A stretch of 64,000 nucleotides of DNA from Flectonema sp. DT1601. Taxonomy: Eukaryota; Euglenozoa; Diplonemea; Diplonemida; Diplonemidae. The DNA is taken from positions 930,001-994,000 of the forward strand of contig OZ025823.1 of NCBI GenBank assembly GCA_964019425.1, read 5' to 3'. Position 1 is the stretch's first letter. Every line of letters begins with the position of its first letter. The translations under genes and the position numbers were made by a program. The notes under the pieces are model-generated. The model was not told where the DNA came from. It did not search any database and was given only the letters and a program-made list of their open reading frames with translations. Shown one piece after another: positions 23,101 to 34,049 of the stretch.

Positions 23101-26100
23101 ATGGAAACAGAACAGAGTGTGTTTGTAATTGTTTAAATAATTGGACAGGTCCTCAATGTTCTGATTGCAAACCTCAATACGAAGGTCCGAACTGTGATGT
23201 TTGTTCAACGAATAGAATTAACTTCCCGACATGTGAGATGTGTAATGTTACTGTTCACTGTCAGAATGCTATTTCTGTTCAACCAAATCCATCACAAACA
23301 AAGTGTGAATGCCTCTGTGAAGACAGTTGGGTATCTCCACTTAGTGGTACGCAATGTTCTGTTTGCCCACCGCAGTTTGAACAACAAAACTGCGACAACT
23401 GTACGACAGGTTACTACGGATACCCGACATGTACAAAATGTGATGTTCAAACAGGTTGTTCCAATCATGCAATAAAAGCAACTGTAGTAAATGATATTTG
23501 TAACTGTGACTGCAGCAATCAATGGACAGGTCTAACTTGTGATACTTGCGATGATAAATATGATCAGACAACATGCGATAGATGTGCTGTTGGATACATT
23601 ACTTTCCCGAATTGTATTAAATGTGATGATGACGTCCACTGTTCCAGTCACGGTGTTGCGAAATCAAATGCGAACAACACAAAGTGTGTTTGTGATTGTG
23701 AGAACAGTTGGACTCATTCATTAACTGGTAGTTGTGATGTTTGTGACTCCGTAAAGTTTTCTGGAGCACTCTGCGATAACTGTGCCGTTGGATTAAAAGA
23801 TTATCCTCTCTGTGGAGATATCTGTACAATTAGTTCATGCGGAGGTATTAATAAAGCGATCTCTGTAATATTTAATTCAGCAACTTCAAACTGTGACTGC
23901 TCATGCAGCAATCAATATCTTGGTGCGGCATGCGACATATGTGACAGCAAGTTCGCAGGTAACTGTGATGGATGTGCTACTGGTTTTATTGAATTCCCAC
24001 TCTGTGATGAATGTACTGTAGATCTCCATTGTAGTGGTAACGCCATTTCAGTTACTTCGAATATTTTAAATGACGGATGTCTTTGCAGCTGTAAAAATAG
24101 TTTCTTAGGTCCTCTCTGTGACGGCTGTCCCCCCGGAATGGATCTACTAACCTGTTCAACATGTGCAGATGGATGGATGGGTCTCGCTCCTCAATGTACA
24201 CAATGTGATAATTTTAATCATTGTAATAACAATGCGGAGACAATAACTGCGACACTCACGAGGTGTATTTGTAATTGTAAGAATCAATTTACCGGAGACA
24301 ACTGTTTGACGTGTCCTACTAACTACATGGGAGTGGCCTGTGATAGTTGCTCACCAGGTTTTATAAATTACCCAACCTGTACACCTGCTTGTACATTAGA
24401 TAATAATTGTACTGCAGGCAATGCTATTTCTGTTGAATGGCTACCTCCGACAGGTATTTGTATTTGTAATTGTACCACCAACTGGGAAGGTCTCGAATGC
24501 GACACTTGTCCAATTCGGTACGGAGGAGTCAATTGTGACATCTGTTCAGATAATAGAATAAATTATCCAACTTGTACACTCTGTTCTACATCACAACACT
24601 GTAGTAATAATGCTGACTCTGTTGGTATTCTAAATAATTATACTTGTGATTGTAATTGTACAGGTCAGTGGAGTAATCCACAGTGTGACTACTGTCCTTT
24701 AAAGTATAGTGGTGTGGATTGTGATGTCTGTGCAGATGGTTATATTAATTACCCAACTTGCTATAAATGTTCTGTTGTGTCAGATTGTAATGCGAGAGCA
24801 ACAATTGTTAGTACTGACGTCTTGAAAGAGAACTGTACATGTGACTGCATTAATTCATGGACAGGATCCTCATGTGAGATCTGCCCAGAACTGTACACTG
24901 GAGCTAATTGTGATGAATGTCATAAAGGATTTGATAGGTATCCTTCATGTGGTAGAGAGTGTACTGTAATTGGTAACTGTAGTAACAACGCGATATCAGT
25001 CTCTCATCACACCATCAACTCTACTTGTAATTGCGAGTGTTCAAACAAATGGTCTTCTGATGACTGTTCTGTGTGTCCATTTCCATATGAAGGAATATTC
25101 TGTGATCAGTGTCAAGAAGGATATATTAACTACCCATCATGTATTAAGTGTTCAATTAATGATCATTGTAATGGTCGTGGTACTAACATAACAGATAATG
25201 GACTTCGACAGTTCTGTGTTTGTGATTGTACAGATCAATGGATTGGTGACTCTTGTGACTATTGTAATAAGAGAGTCTACGATGACAGCTGTTCAAAGTG
25301 TTTACCTTTTCTATTTGATTATCCAACTTGTAGAGATTGTTATATTGATGATGACTGCAATGGAAGAGCTTCTGAAGTTACTGTTTCAGAGGGTTTCTGC
25401 ATCTGCAGTTGTCTAGCAGGTTGGGAAGGCGAACATTGTGAGTATTGTCCTCCTGTTTACGAGCAGTTGAAATGCCGGTATGGAAGTGTTTTAATGTCTA
25501 AGTCACTATTTAGAGTAAAGTATTTATCAATCACAAATAATCATCACACAGGTCATGTGCCGCCGGAGCTTTTGGTGAGTTTCCTCGTTGCTACTTCTCA
25601 AAGACGGAAACAATCACATTGACTCTGACTGAGGTATGTACTCGCTGTTGTTGTTATTTATAAGATTTTCAATAAAAGGTATTTTCAAAATAATAACAAA
25701 ATCAGTTCACAAACACAACTGCGATGGATGACGGCAGCTTCCTGGGAGCACACGAAGACGAAGGAGATGACAGCAATTGTTGGAAACCATTCATCGGATG
25801 GTGTTTCTGGTTAGTATTAATAACAGGTTTAGGATTATGTACAGGAATAGCCTGGTTAATCTATCGCTACAGAAATAAAGATGACGACAATCGTTACGCT
25901 GGTGATGATGCGTTTGATGACTTTGCAGAGATGGCGGAGGCCATGCCGGAGATGATATTCGATTCGGAGATGGATACTCAAAGTGATTTCAATTTCCAAA
26001 ACGGAAATGCTAAATTCACAACCGATGAGAAGTCAGTTTCTGTAAGTCTGTTAAAGAATGAACACAACAGTCCAGTTCCGAGTGATAGTTCTAATCCTCC

Positions 26101-26131
26101 CACTTTTGATGTTAATCGAGTGAGATTATAA
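14127..26131 (+). CDS. Giant type I membrane protein built of EGF/laminin-like cysteine modules
   Basis: Three exons, 14127-25477, 25552-25633 and 25706-26131, encode 3,952 residues. A signal peptide (MITSLLLIIGIWITRVHAGG) opens the protein. Roughly 75-80 Cys-rich modules follow with the pattern HCSxHAxSVxxDxxRxxCxCxC, then xxGxxCxxC and xxYPTCxxC, related to EGF/laminin-EGF modules. Near residues 3843-3865 there is one membrane segment (WLVLITGLGLCTGIAWLIY), followed by an acidic, Ser-rich cytoplasmic tail of about 85 residues. Both introns (74 and 72 nt, GTATGG...CACACAG and GTATGT...AAAATCAG) lie near the 3' end; splicing joins LKC to RSCAAGAFGEFPRC and then to FTNTTAMDDGS, confirming the tail. 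The middle contains eleven near-identical 164-residue repeats. A surface adhesion or receptor role is inferred from architecture only. Confidence 0.9.
15594..21005 (+). repeat. Eleven tandem 492-bp coding repeats (164 residues each)
   Basis: The block starting ACTGATGATGGTACGAGG recurs at 15594, 16086, 16578, 17070, 17562, 18054, 18546, 19038, 19530, 20022 and 20514, and a final divergent copy starts at 21006. Spacing is exactly 492 bp. Each unit holds three complete Cys modules plus a short CDAKYSGDCDVCAVGHIDFP segment. Units differ at only a few bases, mostly in shared blocks. Confidence 0.95.
21924..22913 (+). repeat. 495-bp tandem duplication inside the giant gene
   Basis: ACAACCGATTCC at 21924 recurs as ACAACCGACACC at 22419, and the following stretch (NQYDGDSCDSCSADHINYP onward) is nearly identical over about 430 bases. 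This is a second, independent duplication 165 codons long, distinct from the 492-bp family. Confidence 0.85.
25478..25551 (+). other. Penultimate intron of the giant gene
   Basis: GTATGG donor, AATCATCACACAG acceptor, 74 nt. Skipping it restores a Cys-containing reading frame (RSCAAGAFGEFPRCYF). Confidence 0.8.
25634..25705 (+). other. Last intron of the giant gene
   Basis: GTATGT donor, AACAAAATCAG acceptor, 72 nt. Splicing adds the transmembrane and cytoplasmic exon in phase. Confidence 0.8.
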
Positions 26132-26705
26132 CCTCAACCTCACTAGTGTTCGAGTGTGTTGTGAACATCTGTTTCAATATTTCTTGGTATCCGTTCCCTT
26201 TCTTTTTTGATGTTTAATAATCTCCCACTCTACGCTTCTCATTTACCTGTTGCTAGCTTGGGAGGTTTGTTGCTCGTTTGTTGTTTTTTTTTAAAAAAAA
26301 AAAAAAACCAAGACTCCCCCTCCCGAGAGCCAATTAGATTTTAAAATAAAAGGAAAGCATCTGTTTTTTTTCCTTATATTTTATTATAACGGCCTATTCC
26401 TTCCCAGTCTTGTTTTTTTTTTTTGGTTTTGTTTGTAACGTTTTGTCTGTCTACTGTAAGTTAAATCATGTATGTTGTTAAAACAGAATGATTACTCTCC
26501 CTTATTTTACATTTTGTTTTCCCTTCTTGCTTACTTTTTAAGAGAATGGCCTGTAAATTGAAAACAAAATAAAAAAAAACATACAATAAAAGGGACTAGT
26601 GGAATGACAAACCAGTGAGTGCTTTTATTTATCCTTATAGCTATTCTTATGTGTGATTATTAGGTTGAGTAACACAAACGGTTCGCTGTGTAGTCTTTTT
26701 CGTCT

Positions 26706-26738
<33 letters not shown>

Positions 26739-28402
26739 TCCTTAAGAAAGTAGATTACTATAACCCCTGTTAAGATTGGGTCTAATTACATTGCTTGTTG
26801 CCACTAGTAGCTCTCTGGAGCTAACCCGATGCTCCCTTTAAGTTTGTTGCATCGCAATAGTATCAGATATCCTTATCTATTTCTATCTAATTATTATTTT
26901 TTTTTTAATCTCCCCAAAAGTAATGTAATTGTCTCATTAGTAGTAGTCGTTGTGTAACGTGGTGAACCAACCAAATTAGTAATAGTAAAAGTGTATTATT
27001 TCGCTGCTGAGAATTCTCTTTCTATCGCAAAAACTTTTTCTAAGAAAAGTATAAATAAACCAGACATATGTATTCCTTATTACTGACTGCGGATAAATAG
27101 TCATTCTTGCGGTGAGTTAGTAGGAGGGATTCTTATTAACGAAAGTCTTTTAAAGAATATGAAAATCATTTTCAGATCAGATGAATTTATCGGAGGATAT
27201 GTTTCCTTCTTCGTTTCTTAATTTTCAATTTTTTGTAGAGAAAGAGCCAGCGTTAGTTTTCCAGCATCGTTCACGTGTACAAATAAGTTTGTTCTGTTTA
27301 CTCTCCACTGTAGTTACGGAGGGGTGTCTTAGAAGGATTCTCTTTTTCCCTTTCTGTCAAAACGCTATCAACTTCTTAGCAAAGTAAATTGTCTTTTTGT
27401 ATTTTATCATCGCAGCTCAGCTTTCTAAAATTGAGGAGACCTCCCGAGGGTTTCCTCATTACTCCCTCCCTCCAATCAAGTTACCCTCCCCTTCCGCTTT
27501 ATAGCTGCGATTGGTGATGGTCTTAATATTCTGTCGTATTATTAGTTTTAATCTTATCGTCTATCATCCTACCCGAGTTGATAGTTGTCATCATCTGAGG
27601 TATTTTTAGGTGAAGTCTGGTCTCTTCAATACCTTGAGATTTATGTTTGAATAGTTCAAACCCTTTTTAAATAATAAGTACCTGCCTGACACTCTTAAGG
27701 ACTCTGAAACTACGTCTCTTCCATAGTGTTTTATGGAACCAGTAGAATAATGTGTTTTATTTATTTTATTTTATTTTTTTTTAAAATATGTTTTGATTTA
27801 GTGCACTAACTTATTATTATTCCTACCGAAACACATTGGAAAGTGTTGTCTTAGTTGGTATATTTGATTCTGGTCAGAAAGACTAGCCGCTTGCACTGAA
27901 CTTGTTGTTCTTGTCAGTGTAGTTGGCTCTCTGATCTACCTGTTTATAGACCCTTTATCCTCTCAAACAAATTAAAAAACGGTTATTTATGAGTTGTGGC
28001 TTATTTATTTATTTTTACGTTTCTTGTTTTTTTTTGGATGGGGGTCTGTTCGACTTCTCAATTTACATTTCGTTCATTTATTGTTGCTATGGTGTCCTTG
28101 TAACGCATTCCCAAGAAAAGAAAGGAATCGCCCACAGCGGGAGAGTTTTTCTATTTTCTCTCCTGTCGGTTCCTTTCGTTTCAACATCATGTCCGTCGCG
28201 ACTTTGCAGTCGCATGTCAGATGCGCTAACGCAACACATCGCAAAAGTAATTTGTTAAAATTGATTTTAACGCAACCCTTTTCCTCGTAGGTTATAAACT
28301 ACGCAATGCAATACAACTTGTTTTGGATTGTCAAATGGATTAGTTATTTCTGTATAACTGATTCTCATTAATCTATATTTCCCAAGTAGTAACTAACTAA
28401 AT
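26132..28402. other. 2.3-kb spacer with long T run and a candidate structured RNA
   Basis: Longest gene-free stretch of the gene-dense part. A run of about 30 T lies at 26708-26737. No reading frame has protein-like composition. Around 28124-28224 a GC-richer island forms several stem-loops (see separate entry). A short frame from ATG 28189 (MSVATLQSHVRCANATHRK...) exists there but is only about 34 codons. Confidence 0.55.
28124..28224. ncRNA. Candidate structured RNA (several consecutive stem-loops)
   Basis: GGAATCG (28124-28130) and CGGGAGAG (28138-28145) can pair, with G-U and minor mismatch, with CTCTCCTG (28158-28165) and TCGGTTCC (28166-28173). GCGACT-TTGC-AGTCGC at 28198-28213 is a perfect 6-bp hairpin, and GCAT-GTCAG-ATGC at 28212-28224 a 4-bp one. 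The island is GC-richer than its 2-kb AT-rich surroundings. No known RNA family recognised; strand uncertain. Confidence 0.25.
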
Positions 28403-29029
28403 ATGACTACTGCGCACCGACCTACATACGTGTCCGCTGTCGCGACCGCCGACACTCCCGGAGGCAATCGCCAAGTTGCTGGTACCAGAACGGTACGTGC
28501 TCGAGATCAGGCGGGCGAGCTTACATTGAAAAAGAGAAATGACTTAATTGGGAAAAACATTAAAGTACCAGATGATAAAGTTACAAAGAAGAAGGTACAA
28601 GACGCAGACGTTGCCTTAGACTCCAGTGGTATGTTTTTATAAAATAAAAAAAAACAACAACACCATCCGTGAGATTAATATAAACAAAAACAATAAACAG
28701 ATTCTGATTCATCAGATGACAGTGACGAAGAACTCGAAGTAAGAAGGGAACTAGAGCGCTTAAAGGAAGAACGACACCAGGCTTCTCTAAAGAAAGCCAG
28801 AGAAGACCAGGAACGGAGAGAAGAAGAAATGATAAAGGGAAATCCTCTTCTCAAACTAGCTGACGAGTCGGATGAAGAGGAGGGAGGGTTCAAAACAAAG
28901 CGTCGATGGGATGACGATGTGCTCTTCAAAAATCAAACTCGAAGTGAGCCAGAAATTAAGAGAAGATTTATAAACGACTCCGTGAGAAACGACTTTCACA
29001 GACGATTCCTTGACAGGTACATGAAATAA
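28403..29029 (+). CDS. CWC15: Spliceosome-associated protein CWC15
   Basis: Two exons, 28403-28628 and 28701-29029, encode 184 residues. The N-terminus MTTAHRPTY is the conserved CWC15 start, and the C-terminus carries the family signature NPLLKLADESDEE, KRRWDDDVLFKNQTR and RFINDSVRNDFHRRFLDRYMK. The middle is acidic and coiled-coil (DSSDDSDEELEVRRELERL). CWC15 belongs to the Prp19/CDC5-associated (NTC-related) part of the active spliceosome and acts in the nucleus. The 72-nt intron (GTATGT...CAATAAACAG) has been removed in this model. Length is slightly shorter than the human protein. Confidence 0.95.
28629..28700 (+). other. Intron of CWC15
   Basis: GTATGT donor, AACAATAAACAG acceptor, 72 nt. 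Removal fuses DSS to DSDSSDDSDEEL in frame. Confidence 0.88.
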
Positions 29030-29463
29030 TAGTACTGACAAGTCATAGACAGACTCAGTCACTTAGTGAGGCATTAGTTTATCGATATTCATATTGAATA
29101 GAATCAGTCTTACGTAATGTTTAATAATATCTAAAAGAGGAAAGCAAATCCTCCCTTCCTGTACATCGTTTCCAAGAAGATGACCAAACCTCAACTTTTG
29201 AGCCGTTCCTTCAACAGCTCTCTAGCCGTCACTTCGGAATCAATAAAGGAATCAAATGCAAAAACACGATTGTCGTTAGTCGGGAAAGGAACTACTTGAG
29301 TAAGGGAACTTGTGGGATTTTTGATATTACTTCTTATTTATAAACAGCCAACACAATCATTACGTTGTGTTTTTTGATTAGTTAATCAACACTAAAGGAA
29401 ATCCTCTCGATGTTGAAATTTCTTTTAATTATTTTCATTTTGTTAAAGAAAGACACACAAAAC
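29030..29463. other. Spacer between CWC15 and the FCF2-like gene
   Basis: About 430 bases, no gene supported. A short frame from ATG 29180 has no recognisable content. The sequence just before the next gene is T-rich and ends GTTAAAG at 29448, a weak acceptor-like site. Confidence 0.5.
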
Positions 29464-30009
29464 ATGTCAAAGAGAGGAGCGCAAGTACCGCGTGACATTG
29501 ATCAGTTGCTTCAAAAACATGCAATCACACAGAAAGCAGAGTTTCTTAACAGCAGAACAGTACCGAACCCTATTGAAGTAAACAAAGCAAAGAAAGACAG
29601 AAAGAAGTTAGCGGCATCAACTCTAACGAGATGGGGTGGAATGAAGAAGGGAGAAGGAGGTAATGAAGCTAAGCAAGCATTAAAGTTATTGAGATGGAGT
29701 AATTATTTAACTGGTAAGGATAACTGGCAACGACCTAACAAAGAACCGCTTCCAGAGTTCTACGAATTTGCGGAAGAGATTGGAAGCAAGACAGATCTAA
29801 ACCGAATCCATGAACGTCCTCGAAAGCGTCGAAACATCGCTCACAGTATGGTCAAATCGATATTAGCTACAGAACAAGCTCAAGTACTTGTTCGTGAACA
29901 TCAGACAGATAAATTAAATGTAACTTTCAGAAAAGAACAGTCCAAAATCAGAAAAAACAAATCCAAGCGAGGTGCCAAAAGAAGAAAGCGTGCGGGAGCA
30001 GGTCTCTAA
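29464..30009 (+). CDS. FCF2: FCF2-like pre-rRNA processing protein
   Basis: Single exon, 181 residues from ATG 29464 (in-frame ATG 29410 would add a hydrophobic stretch and lies before the acceptor-like AAG). The pattern TRWGGMKKGE, then KLLRWSNYLTGKDNWQRP, then LPEFYEFAEEIGSKTDLNR and RPRKRRNIAHSMVKSILAT follows the Fcf2 domain order (W..M, LKLR..LDPKRFYK, FPKYFQVGTV, KKERKKTIVEELL). The tail is strongly basic (KIRKNKSKRGAKRRKRAGAG), as expected for a nucleolar protein. Fcf2 works in early pre-rRNA cleavages of the small-subunit processome. Sequence identity is modest, so the assignment is probable rather than certain. Confidence 0.65.
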   Translation: MSKRGAQVPRDIDQLLQKHAITQKAEFLNSRTVPNPIEVNKAKKDRKKLAASTLTRWGGMKKGEGGNEAKQALKLLRWSNYLTGKDNWQRPNKEPLPEFYEFAEEIGSKTDLNRIHERPRKRRNIAHSMVKSILATEQAQVLVREHQTDKLNVTFRKEQSKIRKNKSKRGAKRRKRAGAGL

Positions 30010-30573
30010 AATTGTTGTTTTTGACAACATTACTTTCGGTTATTCTTTTCATTTGATTACCGTGGTGGTCCATCACTACCGACTTTCAGATTATAAACAG
30101 CTTATATAACAGATGATATCATCTGAGTTAGAGATTGGTTTATCATTCTGATTCACTACTATTTATTGTTATCAGTCTTGAAGTTGTTTATTTACTCTTG
30201 CTGCACATTATTAGCTTTGAGTTACTTTGTGATCGATGCGAGTATCGAATGGTTAGGTGAGGCGCACATTAGTTTTGTATTCGTAAAGTTCTAACCCGCC
30301 TCCCGTGTTGTTGCTTTCATTGCAATCTTTTTATCGGAAGTGCGAAAAATCAAATTTTTTTTTTGTTTTTTCCCTTTTCCTTTCCTTACGTTCATCAGTT
30401 ATCAATTGTGACTACCGTATTGTGATAGTAGTTGGAGATTGTTATATTATTTACATTCAGTTATTTAATGAAAAGACCTCGTGGGTGTATATGATGGTTG
30501 TCATTCCTTCACTCCCCCCGACTGTTTACTCCTCTCGAATGTATTTCTATTGCCTGTCAGATTCGAACAAAAC
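30010..30573. other. Spacer with a 16-bp palindrome
   Basis: No gene. A perfect palindrome CAGATGATATCATCTG lies at 30110-30125. The acceptor-like CTATTGCCTGTCAG ends at 30560, 13 bases before the next ATG. Confidence 0.5.
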
Positions 30574-30792
30574 ATGTCTGCCAGAGCGATCAAAATAGAA
30601 AGTATTGTATTGGGAACAGTCATAGGACTGACTTGTTCGTACTACACTTGGAAACCTTTTCTTGATGACCCGCAGACAAAAATTGAAGTCGATAACAAGC
30701 AGTTAGAAATGAATGCGAGAGAAGAACTTATTAAGAAAAAGCAACAGGAGATGGAACAGAGAGAGATGCAGGCAAACTTAAGGAACAAGTAA
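30574..30792 (+). CDS. Small single-pass membrane protein, unknown function
   Basis: A 72-residue protein beginning MSARAIKIES. One hydrophobic segment (VLGTVIGLTCSYYTWKPF, about residues 12-29) is followed by a charged helical tail (EELIKKKQQEMEQREMQA). The start follows a strong acceptor-like CAG by 13 bases, which supports it as a real gene rather than a chance frame. Size and layout resemble small mitochondrial inner-membrane assembly factors, but I recognise no family. Confidence 0.6.
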   Translation: MSARAIKIESIVLGTVIGLTCSYYTWKPFLDDPQTKIEVDNKQLEMNAREELIKKKQQEMEQREMQANLRNK

Positions 30793-31129
30793 AACATAAA
30801 AGGAAGAACAAGGCGGCGGATCAACAACACGTCCTCAGACATGTCAGCCGATAGGATTCCCGCAGTCATCTGACTTGACGATCAACTCTACCACAGAACT
30901 TTAGGAAGTGGAGGAAATTATAAAAAGTAAATTTAAACATTTCTGTTTGCTCATCAAAAATTAATGACCGGAGGCTGATGCCACAATACTTGTCTTCCGA
31001 TACTTAAAATATTATAATAATTCCTTAACAGTCTTTACAGTCTTTTAGAATGAATAGTGTTCGACTGCAGTAGTTCTAATTAATTATTTATTTCATTACT
31101 TTTAATTAATTAATTACTTCCATCAGGTC
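30793..31129. other. Short spacer
   Basis: No gene. TTAATTACTTCCATCAG ends at 31126, three bases before the next ATG at 31130; if used as an acceptor the 5' leader contributed by this locus would be only GTC. Confidence 0.5.
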
Positions 31130-33564
31130 ATGTCGACTACTCGACAACGATGGCCCGTCGATGCCGGAAAGGATGTAAAGTGGGCCAAGATGGATGCTTC
31201 CTGCCGAGGTAAATACACGGGAGAGGCTGCCTGGAAAACACGACACAGTAATTCAGATGCAGCCAGTAAGCTCGCTAAACTTTCTATGATTATCCTTACT
31301 TGTTGGTTAGCGGAGAGGTTACCAGTTGTTTCCAGATGCTGGTGGAGTCCACTCCAAGGATTGACATTCGGATGGCTGGTTGTTGTTGAGATTTGTCTTT
31401 TGACTCTGCAGGGATACTACAGAGCTGCTCATTGGAAAGAAATGCGAGGAGTTAGTTGGAAAGATGTTGTTTTCACTCCACTACCAGACTTCGCTCTGAA
31501 TATTGTACTAAAGAAACTGTCTGGTGAGAAGAAACCTTCTGAAGAACCGACTGGAAGAGCAAGTTCTGTACAACCAGCAGATCAACAACCTCAACAGATG
31601 GAACCTCCTTGGCGGACGATGAACTTACAAATGGAGGGAAGTGGGGGATTATCAGGATTTGGTCAACAACAGAATGATATGTTTGGAGGTGGATATCGAT
31701 CAACTCAATCAATGTACGGCAACCAATTAGGACCATCATCACCAATGCAATTCGGAGGATATGGTGCCAGTCCGCAGTACTCTACTGGTGGTTATGGAGC
31801 CTCCCCTGTTCACTTTCAAAGTCCAGATATCTGCCGATCACCAGCGTTCATATCTCCTCACAATCAATTTCACCCTTTTAATGATCAGCTGGCCTCGCCT
31901 GCTGCTGACTTTAATTTTAAATCTGCGCAACCAAATGGAATTGGTATCGGCGGGTCAGCTTTTGATCAAGTGAAGGCTGCTCCTCCTCTTCATCATCTCG
32001 TTGAGACAAGTTACCGATCCATCCTACAGCTGATTGGTAAGGACGCTGGTGCGCTAACTGTGGAGGCGTCAGACCTGCAGCGGGGGATCACAAATCACAT
32101 AATGCAGCTCGACAAGATGGTTTGTATCCTTGTTATTTATTTTGTAATCAGTTTTCATATCTAGACTAGTCGTATTACCTGACTAACTGTAGTAGAGTAG
32201 TAGAGTCCTCTCTGGTATAAAACTTTTGTATTAAACAATCAAACAGATAACTGAAGTCGATAAGGGAATCAGAACTATCAAAGAACTGAATAGAATGCCA
32301 CTCGAACAGTTTCTGTTGTACATTTCTTTAAAAGAACCAGCTGATCAGCAGAGTGCTGCCCAAACAGGTTTTGGGGCACCAGCATTTGGGCAGACAACAG
32401 GTTTCGGTGGTGGAGGCGGGTTTGGAGGAGGAGGTGGATTTGGTGGTGGCGGCGGGTTCGGAGGTGGTGGTGGGTTTGGGGGCGGATTTGGAGCAACTGG
32501 ATTCGGAGCCCAGCAAAAGCCGCAGCAGCAGCAGGCAAAGAAAGGTTTGTTTCATTTATTTTATTTTGGTAGCTGGTCAGTACATCGACAACCTGAAACC
32601 ATCCCTGAGAGGGATCTCTTGTTGCACTTCTATTTCAACCGCTTTCTCTAACAACCTGATGATTCTACAAAGTGTTCCTTGTTTGCGAGGTCACGTTGTT
32701 AACTAAATGTTCACACACACGGAGTGATGTTCCAACTTTCGTCGTGCTATCCTTTTTGAGATAATTACAAATCAAATACAAAACAGACTCCCTCAATGGA
32801 ATGCTGAAGATGCTTTCACAGGAAATCAACTCCTGGGGAGGAGACAGACCTGGTCGGGCAAGCAGACTAGCCGTATGTTAATTATAATCTTGAGGGTTCT
32901 TAACACGTTCAACTATTGCAATGAACTCGTGCGATTGATGTCCACAAACCTTTAGGTCTCATAATAATAATAACAACAACAGACTAGACAAATCCTCTTA
33001 AAAAGATTGAAGTTAGAGAGAGTAATGGCTATTGAGAACAACATCCCAAGTACTACCCATCCCACTGAGTATGATGCACAAACTGCTGGTATGAAGCAAA
33101 CTAGAACACAAAGACAAAAGTTCATTCAAAGAGTGAAAGCAACAGCTGGAGATGGTTTCTGTGATAAGCAAGACGTCAGAGATGTTGAATTAATTATTCA
33201 CGTCTTCGCTGCTCTTCTTGACAGCTACCACTTCGGATCCGGATCGAAGTGTAATCTCGTTGTCGAATGGCAGGGACACTCAACAGTATTAAGATATTCA
33301 CATAATAGATGTCCAGGTTTATTTACTTTATCGTTAGAACAGTTGACTCATTCAAATCATCTTCTTTATGTTGTTAAACATTCTGATTCTGATAGAGGAA
33401 TTAATACGACTTATCTAACTAATCCTCAGAGATCATTATATGAAGCGTTGTTCTATTTTATGTTAATATTCGAATCAAAACATCCGGACAAAGATCCGTC
33501 AGAACTGTCACACGAGCCTCGATTTACTTGCATGTCTCGACAATTCTGTACTGATGCTGTCTGA
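31130..33564 (+). CDS. TMEM209: TMEM209-like nuclear-envelope protein with Gly/Phe-rich insertion
   Basis: Four exons, 31130-32119, 32247-32544, 32787-32872 and 32983-33564, join in phase to 651 residues. Two membrane segments (SMIILTCWLAERLPVV and LTFGWLVVVEICLLTLQGYY) lie at about 52-100. A Gln/Gly/Ser/Tyr linker follows (130-290), with FG-type dipeptides (SGFGQQQ, MQFGGYGAS). The C-terminal half has the cytochrome b561-N/TMEM209 pattern: LVETSYRSILQLIG, EINSWGGDRPGRA, VELIIHVFAALLDSYH and SLYEALFYFMLIFESK. A stretch of GFGGGG repeats (about residues 365-405) interrupts this domain before AQQKPQQQQAKK. Human TMEM209 sits in the nuclear envelope and has been linked to NUP205; FG-rich sequence would fit a pore-associated role (inference). 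Introns: 127, 242 and 110 nt with GTTTGT/GTTTGT/GTATGT donors and A-rich ACAG acceptors. Confidence 0.75.
32120..32246 (+). other. Intron 1 of the TMEM209-like gene
   Basis: GTTTGT...AACAATCAAACAG, 127 nt, phase 0, joins QLDKM to ITEVDKGI. Confidence 0.8.
32545..32786 (+). other. Intron 2 of the TMEM209-like gene
   Basis: GTTTGT...AAATACAAAACAG, 242 nt, phase 1, joins QQQQAKK to DSLNGMLKM. Confidence 0.75.
32873..32982 (+). other. Intron 3 of the TMEM209-like gene
   Basis: GTATGT...ATAACAACAACAG, 110 nt, phase 0, joins GRASRLA to TRQILLKRLK. Confidence 0.75.
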
Positions 33565-34049
33565 GTAGCTGTTTGAGAGTAGTTGTCATCACTCTTCTTC
33601 AATTCGTTGGAGTCCTGTTGCTGCTGCTTATCAGCAGTGCTGACAGTTTCTTGAGAAGTTAGGGCTGTCACCCTGTCCGCTGGACATAAACCGCTGTATT
33701 GGTTCGGTTTTAAAAAAAAAATAAAATAAAATAAAAGAATTAAAGACCGACACCCAAACGAAAAATAAATAAAAATAAAAAAAGAATTAACAACAACTGC
33801 TATCGTGAGATCATTACCGACAGCAATCGCAATTAGATATCTCATTTTGGATCCTTCTTATCAAAATACTACGAGCAGTGTTACGATAACTTTATTAGAC
33901 GCAAACTCAATTAATTCGCATTTCAGTATTTCCAGATACCACAATAAAGTGATAGCGTGTCTTATGATGAATAATAAGTAAGGGGGAACTGGGGTTACTT
34001 TTAATTATATTTTCCAGCCTGCTGTTCCCATGTTGTTGGAACTAATTAA
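33565..34049. other. Spacer upstream of the helicase gene
   Basis: About 480 bases without a gene. AATTATATTTTCCAG ends at 34017, 32 bases before the helicase ATG; one out-of-frame ATG (34030) with an 8-codon frame lies between. Confidence 0.5.

Noticed and set aside
26132-28402. Protein genes in the long spacer (frames at 27181, 27989 and 27994)
   Set aside because: Composition is Phe/Leu/Ser low complexity from T-rich DNA; no conserved motif, and two of the frames overlap each other.
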